DNA of 26,887 bases from a virus. The notes below the pieces were generated by a model. That model had not been told where the DNA came from. It did no database searches and was given only the letters and a program-made list of their open reading frames with translations. Positions 1 through 7,882 of this stretch are shown in pieces (positions within the stretch are counted from its first letter, which is position 1; each line of letters opens with the position of its first letter). The translations under genes were made by a program, and so were the position numbers. Where the stretch lies: the IMG/VR virus record IMGVR_UViG_3300019776_000484, positions 1 to 26,887 of that record. One strand, 5' to 3'.

Positions 1-5
1 AAGAC

Positions 6-34
6 TTGATCAATATTATATAATCTGCTATGAT
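6..34 (+). promoter_or_regulatory. Sigma-70 promoter for the plus-strand homing-like gene
   Basis: TTGATC at 6-11 and TATGAT at 29-34 are separated by 17 bp, a good vegetative promoter directly ahead of the gene starting at 66. A second TATAAT lies at 35-40 but has no -35 at proper distance. It would let this gene be expressed independently of the opposing late operon. Confidence 0.6.
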
Positions 35-65
35 TATAATCATTAATCACTTTGAATAGTACAAA

Positions 66-521
66 ATGAATAAAGAAGAACTTAAACGCGCTCGTATTGC
101 ATATCATTCGCAAAAGAAAGGCGCCAAAGAGCGCGGAATAGAGTGGCTTTTTACTTTTGATACCTGGCTTGAGGGATGGATCGCGTCCGGATATTGGGAG
201 TTGCGCGGACGAAACAAAGGGCAATATCAAATGTGTAGAAAAGACGATGAAGGACCATATTCGCCAGATAATATATATTACGATACTACCGAAAATAACG
301 GCCTTTTTGCTCATGAAAAACAAAAACGAAGTAAAAAATGGAATGACTATGTTGATCAACTTATAAAACAGGGGCGCCCAGGAGGATATACATCTAAAAA
401 AGTAGTTATTCATGGCATTGAATATGTTTCCGCCGTCGAAGCGGCTAAAGCACTTGGTTTGCATTGGGCAACCGTCTATAGACGTATTAAACAAGGGCGT
501 CCAGGATATCATTATATTTAA
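66..521 (+). CDS. Homing-endonuclease-like protein with C-terminal NUMOD1-like domain
   Basis: This 151-residue protein is one of four paralogues in the window. The N-terminal 80 residues carry the family signature: RGIEW, a Trp-rich helix, RGRNKGQY, then D-x-G-P-Y-S-x-x-N-I. Residues about 112-151 match a NUMOD1-type helix-turn-helix (AVEAAKALGL, then TVYRRI) and end in GYHYI. No HNH, GIY-YIG or LAGLIDADG catalytic motif is visible, although DxGPYSxxNI resembles the second half of a degenerate HNH finger. It runs against the late operon, has its own promoter and lacks a clear Shine-Dalgarno site. Its TAA is nested with the opposing gp10-like stop in the tetramer TTAA. Nuclease activity is inferred, not seen. 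Confidence 0.7.
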   Translation: MNKEELKRARIAYHSQKKGAKERGIEWLFTFDTWLEGWIASGYWELRGRNKGQYQMCRKDDEGPYSPDNIYYDTTENNGLFAHEKQKRSKKWNDYVDQLIKQGRPGGYTSKKVVIHGIEYVSAVEAAKALGLHWATVYRRIKQGRPGYHYI

Positions 522-1987
522 GCCAATCCCACTTCCACATCGAGCATGGCGCTGAGCATCTGTGTTTTTACTGGCTCTGTTACTGTTACGCGAAACACAC
601 GATCACGACTACTACCCAATCGCTGCCAGCGAGCGCGAGTATTCCAACGACCTATTTGTCCCAAACTAGCGTATATTGGATTGCTCCAAGTTTGTCCGCC
701 ATCGTTGCTTATTTCCAACACTATACGCGGATTTACACTGCTCTGCGTATTAGTGCCATTGTTTACTAAGCCAGTGCCAAACTGAAAGTCTACCTCAAAT
801 AGTTTATAGAACATTCTGTTTAAGTTCTCGCTTACATGCGGTGTTTGACGAATTCTGGCGATCATATTGCCGTTGTCTGTGTATGTGTCCAGATCTAATT
901 CATAGATGTTATTATCGGCAAAGTCACCTACAATGTGTTGATTGTTTAGCACGCAATGACAACTGCCAATATTGCGACCAGCAACTCCATCGATGGTTGT
1001 TTGACGCTCATGCCACTGCTTTACGCTCATATCATAAACCAATGTAGTGTTCATGCTGGGAATATTCAAGCAATAAAAGTAATGACCCTCTTGCTGATAT
1101 GCGTAACCAGTAGCACCACTCAAGTCCGTATATTGCTGTATGATGTACTCAATTGCGTGTGTGCTTACTCGCACAGGCATAGCATTCTCAAGCATATAAA
1201 CAACGCCACCGCCCTGTGAGTTAGTGCCAAGCCAAAAGAATGTCTCACTCAATCTGGCAATGCTATTAGGGGCAGCGCATCCAACCTGACTGAAACGACC
1301 ATCTTGTCGTTGGAATGGTGTTGTTCCACTTGCTCCGCTGTTATACCAAATCTCTGTAGTGCTGGCACCAAGCAAGTATAACTGACGATTGTTGCTGATT
1401 ACGGCAGTTAGAATATCGCTGTTGCCGCTTTTGGCTGCTTCATTTAGAGCAGGAAAGTCTATGCTGTATAAGTCACTGATAAAGAAGTATGGTGTGCCTG
1501 TACGATTTAGTATGAAGTAGCCATCTTGGAATGTCACGGTATCAGCAGGATAGAAGTTTGGATCCGTAATATTGTTGATAGCCAGATTGCCTATTGTGAT
1601 ATAGTAACCAGCCTGACCATCTACTATCAGTGCCTGTATGCCATTGTCTGCTATTTGTACTGGACCAGTGCTTGTGCTCAGTGTTCCGCTTAGTTCTGTT
1701 GGCAATCCCAATGCACCACTGATCTGATAGACTTTGTTGCCACTGACAATATAACTGATTTGCTGATTGCTAACGGTATATACTTGACGAATAGGGCCAG
1801 TGCCTATGCTTTGTAGAAACTTTAGACCAGGAGTGCCAATCAGTACTGCTGGCTCGCCCCCTTTTCCACCACCAGTTTCGTCCATCTCAATGTAATAATT
1901 GACCAGTCGCTGAGCATCAAAGCGTTTTACACGACTTTCGTATGCGGGCCCGCAAAAGCCAGGAAATCTATTTTTACGCTCCGACAT
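518..1987 (-). CDS. P22 gp10-like tail hub / packaged-DNA stabilisation protein
   Basis: The 489-residue product matches the P22 gp10 type in size (P22 gp10 is about 470) and style: N-terminal GFCGPAYESR followed by QRLVNYY, then a long beta-rich propeller-like body. In P22, gp10 forms a hexameric ring below the gp4 ring, closes the portal channel and holds the tail needle and spikes. It is the last gene of the minus-strand head-tail block, downstream of two gp4-like adaptors, which fits that role. An AAGGA ribosome site lies 8 bp before the ATG at 1987. The upstream homing-like gene overlaps its start by 14 bp. The family assignment is by recognition of the N-terminal motif, context and length. 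Confidence 0.75.
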   Translation of the reverse strand: MSERKNRFPGFCGPAYESRVKRFDAQRLVNYYIEMDETGGGKGGEPAVLIGTPGLKFLQSIGTGPIRQVYTVSNQQISYIVSGNKVYQISGALGLPTELSGTLSTSTGPVQIADNGIQALIVDGQAGYYITIGNLAINNITDPNFYPADTVTFQDGYFILNRTGTPYFFISDLYSIDFPALNEAAKSGNSDILTAVISNNRQLYLLGASTTEIWYNSGASGTTPFQRQDGRFSQVGCAAPNSIARLSETFFWLGTNSQGGGVVYMLENAMPVRVSTHAIEYIIQQYTDLSGATGYAYQQEGHYFYCLNIPSMNTTLVYDMSVKQWHERQTTIDGVAGRNIGSCHCVLNNQHIVGDFADNNIYELDLDTYTDNGNMIARIRQTPHVSENLNRMFYKLFEVDFQFGTGLVNNGTNTQSSVNPRIVLEISNDGGQTWSNPIYASLGQIGRWNTRARWQRLGSSRDRVFRVTVTEPVKTQMLSAMLDVEVGLA

Positions 1988-2483
1988 TTTGTAGTTCCTT
2001 CTTTTTTAGTTTAGCCGCCTGAGTTGCTGCTATGCGCTTAGCAATATGCTCTGGCGATTGTTTTTTACCGCGAAACGATGCTCCCATTTTCATTTTGCTT
2101 TCTTCGCTAAATGTTTGCTTTAGTCTTGCTTCACGACATTTCTCTATGGTTGCTTCATTATGTCGTTTGCCGTGGAAAGGATTATTTTCGCCGTGTCTAT
2201 CATATCCTTTGCGACCTATTTGAGCATCACGAACATTATCGCTATGTAATCTTATGCTAACATTTCCTATTTCATAATGTCCAAGATCATTATGACGCGC
2301 CATTACATAGCAATCTTCCCATATTCCGCGTTTGTCTAAACAACCTGATTGTTCCCATAAGTCAAGCCATTCTTCAAACGATAATCTAAACTCTACCTTG
2401 TTTCCGGCAGCATCTAATTTGCGACCTGAATCGCATTGATATTTTTGAGTAGCATAGGCTTTTTTTAGTAATTTTAGATCCAT
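1974..2483 (-). CDS. Homing-endonuclease-like protein with NUMOD3-like repeats
   Basis: The 169-residue paralogue shares the N-terminal module of the family: a Trp-rich helix (EEWLDLW), RG, YVMARHNDLGHYEIGNV. It differs in the C-terminal half, where two NUMOD3-like units appear (NNPFHGKRHNEAT and RGKKQSPEHIAKR) in place of NUMOD1. NUMOD3 units bind DNA in the linker regions of homing endonucleases. The start at 2483 was chosen because GGAGA sits 6-10 bp upstream. An earlier in-frame ATG at 2540 overlaps the preceding stop as ATGA and would add 19 residues that do not belong to the family. It is inserted between the 64-residue gene and the gp10-like gene and overlaps the latter by 14 bp. Catalysis is unproven. 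Confidence 0.7.
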   Translation of the reverse strand: MDLKLLKKAYATQKYQCDSGRKLDAAGNKVEFRLSFEEWLDLWEQSGCLDKRGIWEDCYVMARHNDLGHYEIGNVSIRLHSDNVRDAQIGRKGYDRHGENNPFHGKRHNEATIEKCREARLKQTFSEESKMKMGASFRGKKQSPEHIAKRIAATQAAKLKKKELQNVGA

Positions 2484-2536
2484 ATTTTTCTCCAGTATGA
2501 ATCTATTTATATACGCTGGGTCTATGCCTACAAAAC

Positions 2537-2731
2537 TCATCTTTGTCGCTCCATTGTGTCGTTTGTTGAATTGTGCTTATATCCAGCATCGGTTAGCAAC
2601 TTTACGCTTAAATTCTCTGCTTTTATTTGACGGCCAGGAATACGATCCTGCTTACTCATAACAGCCATAGTACGCATATTGCGTTCGTATATGTATTGAC
2701 TATAGTTTTTTGGAGTTGGAATATCAATCAT
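2537..2731 (-). CDS. Small protein of unknown function, coupled to the gp4-like gene
   Basis: The 64-residue hydrophilic, basic product has no recognised domain. Its ATG lies 1 bp after the TAA of the upstream adaptor gene, and no good ribosome site is seen, so translation is probably coupled. Its TGA overlaps an in-frame ATG at 2540. Its position between the gp4-like adaptor and the gp10-like hub suggests a small neck or assembly protein, but that is only context. A longer frame reaching 2803 overlaps the adaptor and was not preferred. Confidence 0.55.
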   Translation of the reverse strand: MIDIPTPKNYSQYIYERNMRTMAVMSKQDRIPGRQIKAENLSVKLLTDAGYKHNSTNDTMERQR

Positions 2732-2732
2732 G

Positions 2733-3503
2733 TTAGTTTGGTATTGTTGTGGCAAGATTGTAATTATATACGCCTGGTCCTGGTGCGCTGATTGCGATAT
2801 CACCGCGTGTAATCTGACTTCTTACATTCAGACGCTTCAGTGAAGCATAACTTTCATCAGCAATTCTCAATACATCAGGCGCTGGTACTTTACCGAATTC
2901 GGCACTGAGTTCTACGGCAAGATTAAAGCGTAGTGCTCGTTCATATCCGCGTGGCAAATTCAACTGATCATCCAATGTGGCATATGTTCCAAGTGGTTGC
3001 CATGTCCATACGGTCATTGGCTGTGATGTAGTAGGCACTGGCCATAGACTAATAGTGCGTAATGGATAGTTGCCATTATCGTAAAACTTTAGCGCATATG
3101 TAGCAGGCTGATCCTTTACAGGGATAGCGGCATATTGTGCGTCAGTCAGCGTCTCTAATGGAATATCAATGGTTGTTTGACTATTAACCAATGAATACAA
3201 GCCAGTGCTGGGATTGTAAGTCAAACTTCCGTTATAACTCACAGTCATGCGCTCTACACTCATTGGACGCTCTAAATTCCAGTTACCGCCGCTGCCTAAT
3301 GTGTAGTTCTTTTGACCTGCCGTAGTTGGAAAATAGTATGGTTTCAGCACATAAATGGATAGTTTATCAGTGCTCCAACTATCAACCATGGCATCCAACG
3401 CAATCAGCGAGATATCCATGTCGGCCGCAGTGGCCACTTCGTTTTGCTGTATGACATTGATTAGTCTCAATGCGCCAGTGATTAGTTCGCGTGTAGTGCT
3501 CAT
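2733..3503 (-). CDS. gp4-like head-tail adaptor, second paralogue
   Basis: The 256-residue protein starts RELITGALRLINV and continues with an alpha-helical adaptor fold pattern (ALDAMVDSWSTDKL, later GYERALRFNLAVELSAEFG). This is the pattern of P22 gp4-type tail accessory factors, which ring the base of the portal; gp4 of P22 is shorter, about 166 residues. It is clearly homologous to the protein at 3983-4732: 35 of the first 60 residues are identical in a gapless hand alignment. Its ATG overlaps the stop of the homing-like gene (ATGA), so the two adaptors are separated by that gene. Having two such adaptors is unusual; one may form a second ring or be diverging. Confidence 0.7.
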   Translation of the reverse strand: MSTTRELITGALRLINVIQQNEVATAADMDISLIALDAMVDSWSTDKLSIYVLKPYYFPTTAGQKNYTLGSGGNWNLERPMSVERMTVSYNGSLTYNPSTGLYSLVNSQTTIDIPLETLTDAQYAAIPVKDQPATYALKFYDNGNYPLRTISLWPVPTTSQPMTVWTWQPLGTYATLDDQLNLPRGYERALRFNLAVELSAEFGKVPAPDVLRIADESYASLKRLNVRSQITRGDIAISAPGPGVYNYNLATTIPN

Positions 3504-3967
3504 AAGTATTCGTAGCCCTGTATATTATTGCGTAGGCGTTTTTTACACAGACTATATCCTATGCCAATTGCCTTAGCGGCGTCTTTAATACAATCATAAG
3601 TTTGACCATGTATTTTTACTTTTCGCGCAGCAGGATTATTGCTTCCGGATATTCTTTTGCTTATAGTGTTTCTAGTTATAACGCTGTGTTTCCGGCCAAT
3701 ATTATATGTGTTTCCGACATGGGCTTCACGAATATTTACTCCATGTAATTTGGCCTCTATGTTGCCTAATTCATATGCTCCTTGATCGCCATATCTGGCC
3801 ATTACATATTTGCCTTTGCCGCGCCCGCGAAGATGATATACTCCAGTCTCTAGCCACCAATTGATCCATTCATCATATGTTAGTTTCCATTCAATACCTC
3901 TCTTATCAGCCATATGTCGTTGCTGGCTAAAACTTACTCTTGCTTTTCTAATTTGTTCTTTTGTCAT
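3500..3967 (-). CDS. Homing-endonuclease-like protein with C-terminal NUMOD1-like domain
   Basis: The 155-residue paralogue has RGIEWKLTYDEWINWW, RGRGKGKYVMAR and DQGAYELGNI in the N-terminal module, then a NUMOD1-like tail (DCIKDAAKAIGIGYSLC) ending GYEYL. The ATG at 3967 was chosen because the protein then begins MTKEQIRKAR, aligning with MNKEELKRAR of the paralogue at 66. The ATG at 3976 would add three residues, and neither start has a strong ribosome site. It sits exactly between the two gp4-like paralogues and overlaps the second by 4 bp. No classical nuclease motif is seen, so the homing role is inferred from the NUMOD tail, the repeated intergenic placement and the strong paralogy. 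Confidence 0.7.
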   Translation of the reverse strand: MTKEQIRKARVSFSQQRHMADKRGIEWKLTYDEWINWWLETGVYHLRGRGKGKYVMARYGDQGAYELGNIEAKLHGVNIREAHVGNTYNIGRKHSVITRNTISKRISGSNNPAARKVKIHGQTYDCIKDAAKAIGIGYSLCKKRLRNNIQGYEYL

Positions 3968-3982
3968 AGTAAGCATAGTATA

Positions 3983-4732
3983 TCACATATTTGAAGGGAT
4001 TGTATCCCCCGTAACGTAGTTCCAAAGTGCCGTCTTATCACTGGCTATAGCAATGTCACCAGCCATAATCTGAGGCTGGCTGTTTAGTCGTTTTATTGTT
4101 GCCATACTGTTTCTGGCGATCTTACGCACGGTGTCTGGCACTTCTTTACCAAATTCACTGGCCAATTCAATTGCCAATGCGAAACGCAGTGCGCGTTCAT
4201 AGCCCTTTGGAAAGTTTACTGGATCGTCAATAGTGGCTGGATCGATCAGTGGTTGAAATAACCATAATTGCGCTGGAAATATGCGTTGTGGTATTGGCCA
4301 AACATAGATTGTGCGTAGAGGATTGTTGCCATCATCGTAGAACTTCAAGGGAAATCTGGCAGTGACTCCTTTGACTCCAATAGCAGACCACTGTTCCATA
4401 GTCAGTTTCTCCATTGGTAGATCTACGGTGGTTGGTGCTGGGCCAACTCCATCTACATTGGGATATCTAACATACATTGATATCACTTCCATTGGTCTTA
4501 CAACATTCCAATCGCCACCAGGGCCAAGTGTGTATTTGGCTTGATTTGGTACAAAGGCAAACTCATATGGATTGATGCTGTAGATATAGAGTCTGTCAGT
4601 ACTCCAACTTTGTAGCATACTGTTCAATGCCTCAAACGACACATTCATATCGTCAGCAGTAGGTGTTTCATTGGCTTGTACGACATTGATTAGTCGTAGA
4701 CTGCCAGTTATAAGGTCGCGTATTGTAGCCAT
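3983..4732 (-). CDS. gp4-like head-tail adaptor, first paralogue
   Basis: The 249-residue protein has the same layout as its paralogue at 2733-3503: RDLITGSLRLINVVQ, FEALNSMLQSWSTDRLYIY, LKFYDDGNNPLRTIYVWPIP and GYERALRFALAIELASEFG. It is placed just after the coat and head-decoration genes, where gp4-type tail accessory factors sit in P22-like phages. The ATG at 4732 aligns with the paralogue start. An ATG at 4747 would add five residues and lies right at the foot of a terminator-like hairpin. The 3' end is followed 16 bp later by the homing-like gene. The gp4 assignment rests on helix pattern and synteny; the head-tail connector role is likely. Confidence 0.7.
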   Translation of the reverse strand: MATIRDLITGSLRLINVVQANETPTADDMNVSFEALNSMLQSWSTDRLYIYSINPYEFAFVPNQAKYTLGPGGDWNVVRPMEVISMYVRYPNVDGVGPAPTTVDLPMEKLTMEQWSAIGVKGVTARFPLKFYDDGNNPLRTIYVWPIPQRIFPAQLWLFQPLIDPATIDDPVNFPKGYERALRFALAIELASEFGKEVPDTVRKIARNSMATIKRLNSQPQIMAGDIAIASDKTALWNYVTGDTIPSNM

Positions 4733-4750
4733 AATAGTATTTAGCATAAA

Positions 4751-4779
4751 GCCCCTATGGGCTTGTGACCCATAGAGGC
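4751..4779 (-). terminator. Terminator-like hairpin after the coat and head-protein genes
   Basis: On the minus strand an 11-bp stem (GCCTCTATGGG / CCCATAGGGGC, one G-U pair) with a 7-nt loop is followed by TTTAT. The U-tract is short, so termination may be partial, which would lower adaptor expression relative to coat. Confidence 0.5.
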
Positions 4780-4801
4780 TACTATAATCAACTGTGATTG
4801 A

Positions 4802-5080
4802 TTATTCTGCGATTAGACCTAGTTGCTTTAGTGCGCGAACTAGATCGCCAACGGTGTAAGCAGTACTGCCAACTCCGCCAGTCCATACGCTATCGCTTTT
4901 GCTTGCTGTACCACTGCCGGCAGCAAAGCCAGCAACGTTGCCAGTTGTGTCAAACTGAGCGATACCAGTGGCTCCATAGAAGCCTAGAGTTTGAGTTGTT
5001 ACTTCGCCAACAACGATACCGCTGGTGTTGCCACCAGTACTGGTTGGGTTGCTGGATACTTCAATATTTGGTGCGGCCAT
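4802..5080 (-). CDS. Small head decoration or head-fibre-like protein
   Basis: The 92-residue protein is rich in Gly, Thr and Ser, and ends in a short amphipathic helix (YTVGDLVRALKQLGLIA). That helix after a Gly/Ser/Thr-rich stretch is typical of small capsid-associated or head-fibre proteins found directly after coat genes; I recognise the pattern, not a specific family. An AAAGGA ribosome site precedes the ATG. It lies between the coat and adaptor genes and is followed by a terminator-like hairpin, consistent with high-level co-expression with coat. It could also be a fibre trimerisation or decoration trimer; function is inferred from position. Confidence 0.6.
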   Translation of the reverse strand: MAAPNIEVSSNPTSTGGNTSGIVVGEVTTQTLGFYGATGIAQFDTTGNVAGFAAGSGTASKSDSVWTGGVGSTAYTVGDLVRALKQLGLIAE

Positions 5081-5108
5081 TTTGTTTATTCCTTTGTGTT
5101 AGATTAGT

Positions 5109-5132
5109 TAGGGAGACTGTTACATCTCCCTA
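5109..5132. other. Perfect 8-bp hairpin between coat and small head gene
   Basis: TAGGGAGA at 5109-5116 and TCTCCCTA at 5125-5132 form a perfect stem with an 8-nt loop. There is no T-run on either side, so it is not a standard terminator. It might be an RNA processing or stability element downstream of the coat gene. Confidence 0.4.
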
Positions 5133-5141
5133 TAGCCCATA

Positions 5142-6329
5142 TTAAGATGTAGCGATACGGCAAGCAAGTTGCTCGTACAGTGTGTTGAATCCGAATAGAA
5201 CGTCGAAACGAGTGATCCACTGATCGGTTACAACGCTGTAATCACGGATGATACGAACTGATACGCCAGTTTGTGGATCGGTAGCGCGGAAAGCGCGGTC
5301 GGTACCACCAGGAACATCTAGTTCTGCTACGCCCATAACGAATGCGTCTGGGTGATAGGCAACGCTCAACTGAGTTGATACGCCACTAGCACCAGCGATT
5401 GTTAGATTTGCGCTATCAGCAGGTCCAGCACTTACGCTCTGGAATGCGCCACTTGTTACGATGGCTGGGCTGATGCTCATAGCACCTACACCAGTACGAT
5501 TGACTAGAACAACAAACTGCTGAGGAACACCTAGATCCTGTTTGGTCTGTGGGTTTACAGCGTTAACACCAGCGATGGTGAATACTGTACCAGCAGTTAG
5601 TGTGCCAGTTAGGCCTTTGATGACTAGTGTGCTACCAGTTTGACCAGCACCGTCAACCTGAATAGTACCGCTGAATGTTCCATTAGCGTGAGCAGGAATA
5701 TTCTGATCCATATACCATTCAAAGCCTAGAGCCTGAGCAAGTTGACCCTTTCTGTACTGAGCACTGATCTCTGGCTGTGGGTTGAACAGGTTCAGACCTA
5801 GGCCAGTAGCAACGGCTTGAGTATTTGGGTCAGCAACAAACTTCCATGTTCCATCACGAGGAGCAAGGTTCTGGTCTAGTTTAACACCGGCTTGTAGATA
5901 GGTGCTTAGACTGTTAACTGCTGAACCTGGTGATCCAACTTGGTTATAAACCTTGCTTAGATATGATAGACCATAAGCATCCATACGGTTGGCGATCTGT
6001 GCCATGGCAGGCTTGATAACGCGATCCGAATACATATCTAGACTTAGTGTCTGCTCTTGTGAGGTGAATGACAGGTCAACGCCATACTGCTCACTTAGAG
6101 TCAAAGGAACATAAGTTTCGGTTTGTGCTTCGATGTTCACTACAGGGCCAGTACGACCTACATAGCGAGCGGGTTTTCTGATATTGATGGTTTGGCCGAT
6201 CTTGGCTCCCTTGATGGCAAACTCATCGTTGTATCCTTGATTTACATTGGTCATGAACTTTAGTGAGCCGGTTAGCACACGAAGTGACTCTTGTGTAATC
6301 ATGGATATCGTTAGTAGTTGATTAGACAT
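5142..6329 (-). CDS. Major coat protein, P22 gp5 type
   Basis: The 395-residue protein starts with an N-arm (TQESLRVLTGSLKFM), then INIRKPARYVGRTGPVV and VDLSFTSQEQTLSLDMYSD, features of P22-type HK97-fold coat proteins. Between roughly residues 210 and 320 a Gly/Thr-rich beta segment with TVFTIAGVNAVNPQTKQ resembles the inserted I-domain of P22 coat. The C-terminal part ends in a short helix with LYEQLACRI. It follows the scaffold gene by 24 bp and has an AAAGGA ribosome site. It self-assembles on scaffold around the portal to form the procapsid. Length is close to P22 coat (430). Confidence 0.85.
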   Translation of the reverse strand: MSNQLLTISMITQESLRVLTGSLKFMTNVNQGYNDEFAIKGAKIGQTINIRKPARYVGRTGPVVNIEAQTETYVPLTLSEQYGVDLSFTSQEQTLSLDMYSDRVIKPAMAQIANRMDAYGLSYLSKVYNQVGSPGSAVNSLSTYLQAGVKLDQNLAPRDGTWKFVADPNTQAVATGLGLNLFNPQPEISAQYRKGQLAQALGFEWYMDQNIPAHANGTFSGTIQVDGAGQTGSTLVIKGLTGTLTAGTVFTIAGVNAVNPQTKQDLGVPQQFVVLVNRTGVGAMSISPAIVTSGAFQSVSAGPADSANLTIAGASGVSTQLSVAYHPDAFVMGVAELDVPGGTDRAFRATDPQTGVSVRIIRDYSVVTDQWITRFDVLFGFNTLYEQLACRIATS

Positions 6330-6353
6330 TTTTGATTATCCTTTAATGATAGT

Positions 6354-7253
6354 TTATTTGCGCTTAAGTGTTGCTTCGCGTCGTTTCAACCAGTCAGTAT
6401 AACTCAGATTTGGGTCACTAAGATCGTTGCTTTCGACTTTACCTGTGCCTTTTACTGGCTTTACTGGCGCTGGAGCAGCACTAATTTTCTTTGTCTCTGG
6501 AGCAGGCGCAGTCTGCTTCGGAGCGCGTACTTTGTCTTCTAATTTGCCTAGTTCAATATAACGTCGGCGTGGTGGTAACTTAGCAAGTGTGTCAATAATC
6601 TCTGGATTCTGAGCAATATAATATGCCATATTTGGCCCAACATCGCTTTCCATTGCGACTTCTAACACTTCCGGAATGTTGAGATCGCCATAGTCTGCTA
6701 CAAACTCACTCATTACTGCGTCAAAATCAGGCACGGTTTGCTTGAATTGACTAAGACGCTGCTCGTAAGTGTTAGCCACAGTCGCGAACTGTGTTTGTTG
6801 CTGAACTTGCGATAGTGCGCCATTGAGTTTCCAGTCTGTAAGAGCGTCGGTGTATGCCTCTATGTCATTATAATCAGAGAACTTTGGTTTTCCTTGTGGC
6901 TGTGGTGCTGATTGTGGCTCCGCTGGCTGTCCAAGTGCTACCCTCTTCCAGTATTCGATTTCCGCCTCTTTGGCGCTCAATTTCTGGTTGAATTTCTCGA
7001 TTCTGCGTTCGAATCCACGCTTTGGCTTGCGTTCGTTCTCACCTTCACCTACATCTTCGCCTGCTTCGTCAGTGCTGGCAGCAGTGGTTTCGGTGACTCC
7101 CTCTGCGTTTGTATCAGTTGCCGATTCTGATTCCACATTTGCTGTGGTTTCGCCACGATCTACTTCCACTGACTCTGAAGCGGTTGTTTCTGTAGCAGGT
7201 GCGGCTGTTTCCGCTGATGCGGGACTACCATTAATTGGGAATTGACCAAACAT
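6354..7253 (-). CDS. Capsid scaffold protein
   Basis: The 299-residue protein has a disordered acidic Ala/Thr/Glu-rich N-terminus (residues 1-70), a charged coiled-coil segment (about 75-110, FERRIEKFNQKLSAKEAEIEYW), an alpha-helical middle and a basic C-terminal helix (WLKRREATLKRK). In P22 the basic C-terminal helix-turn-helix of gp8 binds coat, and the protein leaves the procapsid during packaging. Its position directly before coat and after portal, and its charge pattern, fit a scaffold. An AAAGGA site precedes the ATG. The portal operon is separated from this gene by an opposing HNH gene. Confidence 0.8.
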   Translation of the reverse strand: MFGQFPINGSPASAETAAPATETTASESVEVDRGETTANVESESATDTNAEGVTETTAASTDEAGEDVGEGENERKPKRGFERRIEKFNQKLSAKEAEIEYWKRVALGQPAEPQSAPQPQGKPKFSDYNDIEAYTDALTDWKLNGALSQVQQQTQFATVANTYEQRLSQFKQTVPDFDAVMSEFVADYGDLNIPEVLEVAMESDVGPNMAYYIAQNPEIIDTLAKLPPRRRYIELGKLEDKVRAPKQTAPAPETKKISAAPAPVKPVKGTGKVESNDLSDPNLSYTDWLKRREATLKRK

Positions 7254-7332
7254 GTATTATCCTTTTGTTTGTAGTTGTACCTGGTTATAGGTGCCAGTAT
7301 CCTGTGTTGTATTTATGCTACAGCCAAAATAT

Positions 7333-7361
7333 TTGACGATAATTGAATTAAGCCTTATAAT
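7333..7361 (+). promoter_or_regulatory. Sigma-70 promoter for HNH-AP2 gene
   Basis: TTGACG at 7333-7338 and TATAAT at 7356-7361 are spaced by 17 bp. The predicted start of transcription is near 7368, about 44 bp before the ATG at 7412. The promoter belongs to the inserted plus-strand gene, not to the surrounding minus-strand operon. Confidence 0.75.
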
Positions 7362-7367
7362 CTTTAT

Positions 7368-7390
7368 ATGTTGCTGATGGGCAGCAGCAT
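7368..7390 (+). promoter_or_regulatory. 5'-end hairpin of the HNH-AP2 transcript
   Basis: ATGTTGCTG at 7368-7376 and CAGCAGCAT at 7382-7390 form a 9-bp stem with one G-U pair and a 5-nt loop. It starts at the predicted first nucleotide of the mRNA, where such hairpins are known to protect transcripts from decay. Confidence 0.45.
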
Positions 7391-7411
7391 AACTCAACAT
7401 AAGGAACTGTT

Positions 7412-7882
7412 ATGCAAAATTGGAATGAAATATTTGATTATAAAGACGGTGAATTATATTGGAAGCGTACTTTCGGACAGCGTGCCAAAGCAGGATCTCA
7501 GGCTGGGTACATTAGATCCGATGGCTATAAAGTGATTGCATATGAAAAACGAATCTATAAAGCGCATAGAATCATATGGGAAATGCATAATTGGCCTATT
7601 CCCTCAAACAAAGAAATAGATCATAAAGATCAAAACAAATCTAATAATCGTATCGACAATTTGCGTTGTTGTTCTCACGCGCAAAATGCACAAAATCCTA
7701 AATTATCTGTCAAAAACACTTCAGGTCATCGCGGAGTAATGTGGTACAAACCTCTTCAAAAATGGGCCGCATATATTAGACGTGATGGAAAACGAAAGCA
7801 TTTAGGATATTTTGATGATATCAATGACGCTATAGCCGCGAGACTAAAAGCGGAGCATGAAATTGGTTGGAATCAGTTCTAG
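7412..7882 (+). CDS. HNH homing endonuclease with AP2 DNA-binding domain
   Basis: The 156-residue protein has an HNH_3-type core: H52 in YKAHRIIWEMHN, D70-H71 in EIDHKDQN, N79 and N83 in NNRIDNLR. An AP2 domain follows at about residues 104-150 (SGHRGVMWYKP, then HLGYFDDINDAIAAR). This architecture is standard for freestanding phage homing endonucleases. It lies antisense within the portal-scaffold operon, with its own promoter and an AAGGA ribosome site. Its TAG overlaps the stop of the opposing 49-residue gene in the tetramer CTAG. It is closely related to the protein at 18599-19075. All expected catalytic residues are present, so it is probably active. Confidence 0.9.
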   Translation: MQNWNEIFDYKDGELYWKRTFGQRAKAGSQAGYIRSDGYKVIAYEKRIYKAHRIIWEMHNWPIPSNKEIDHKDQNKSNNRIDNLRCCSHAQNAQNPKLSVKNTSGHRGVMWYKPLQKWAAYIRRDGKRKHLGYFDDINDAIAARLKAEHEIGWNQF

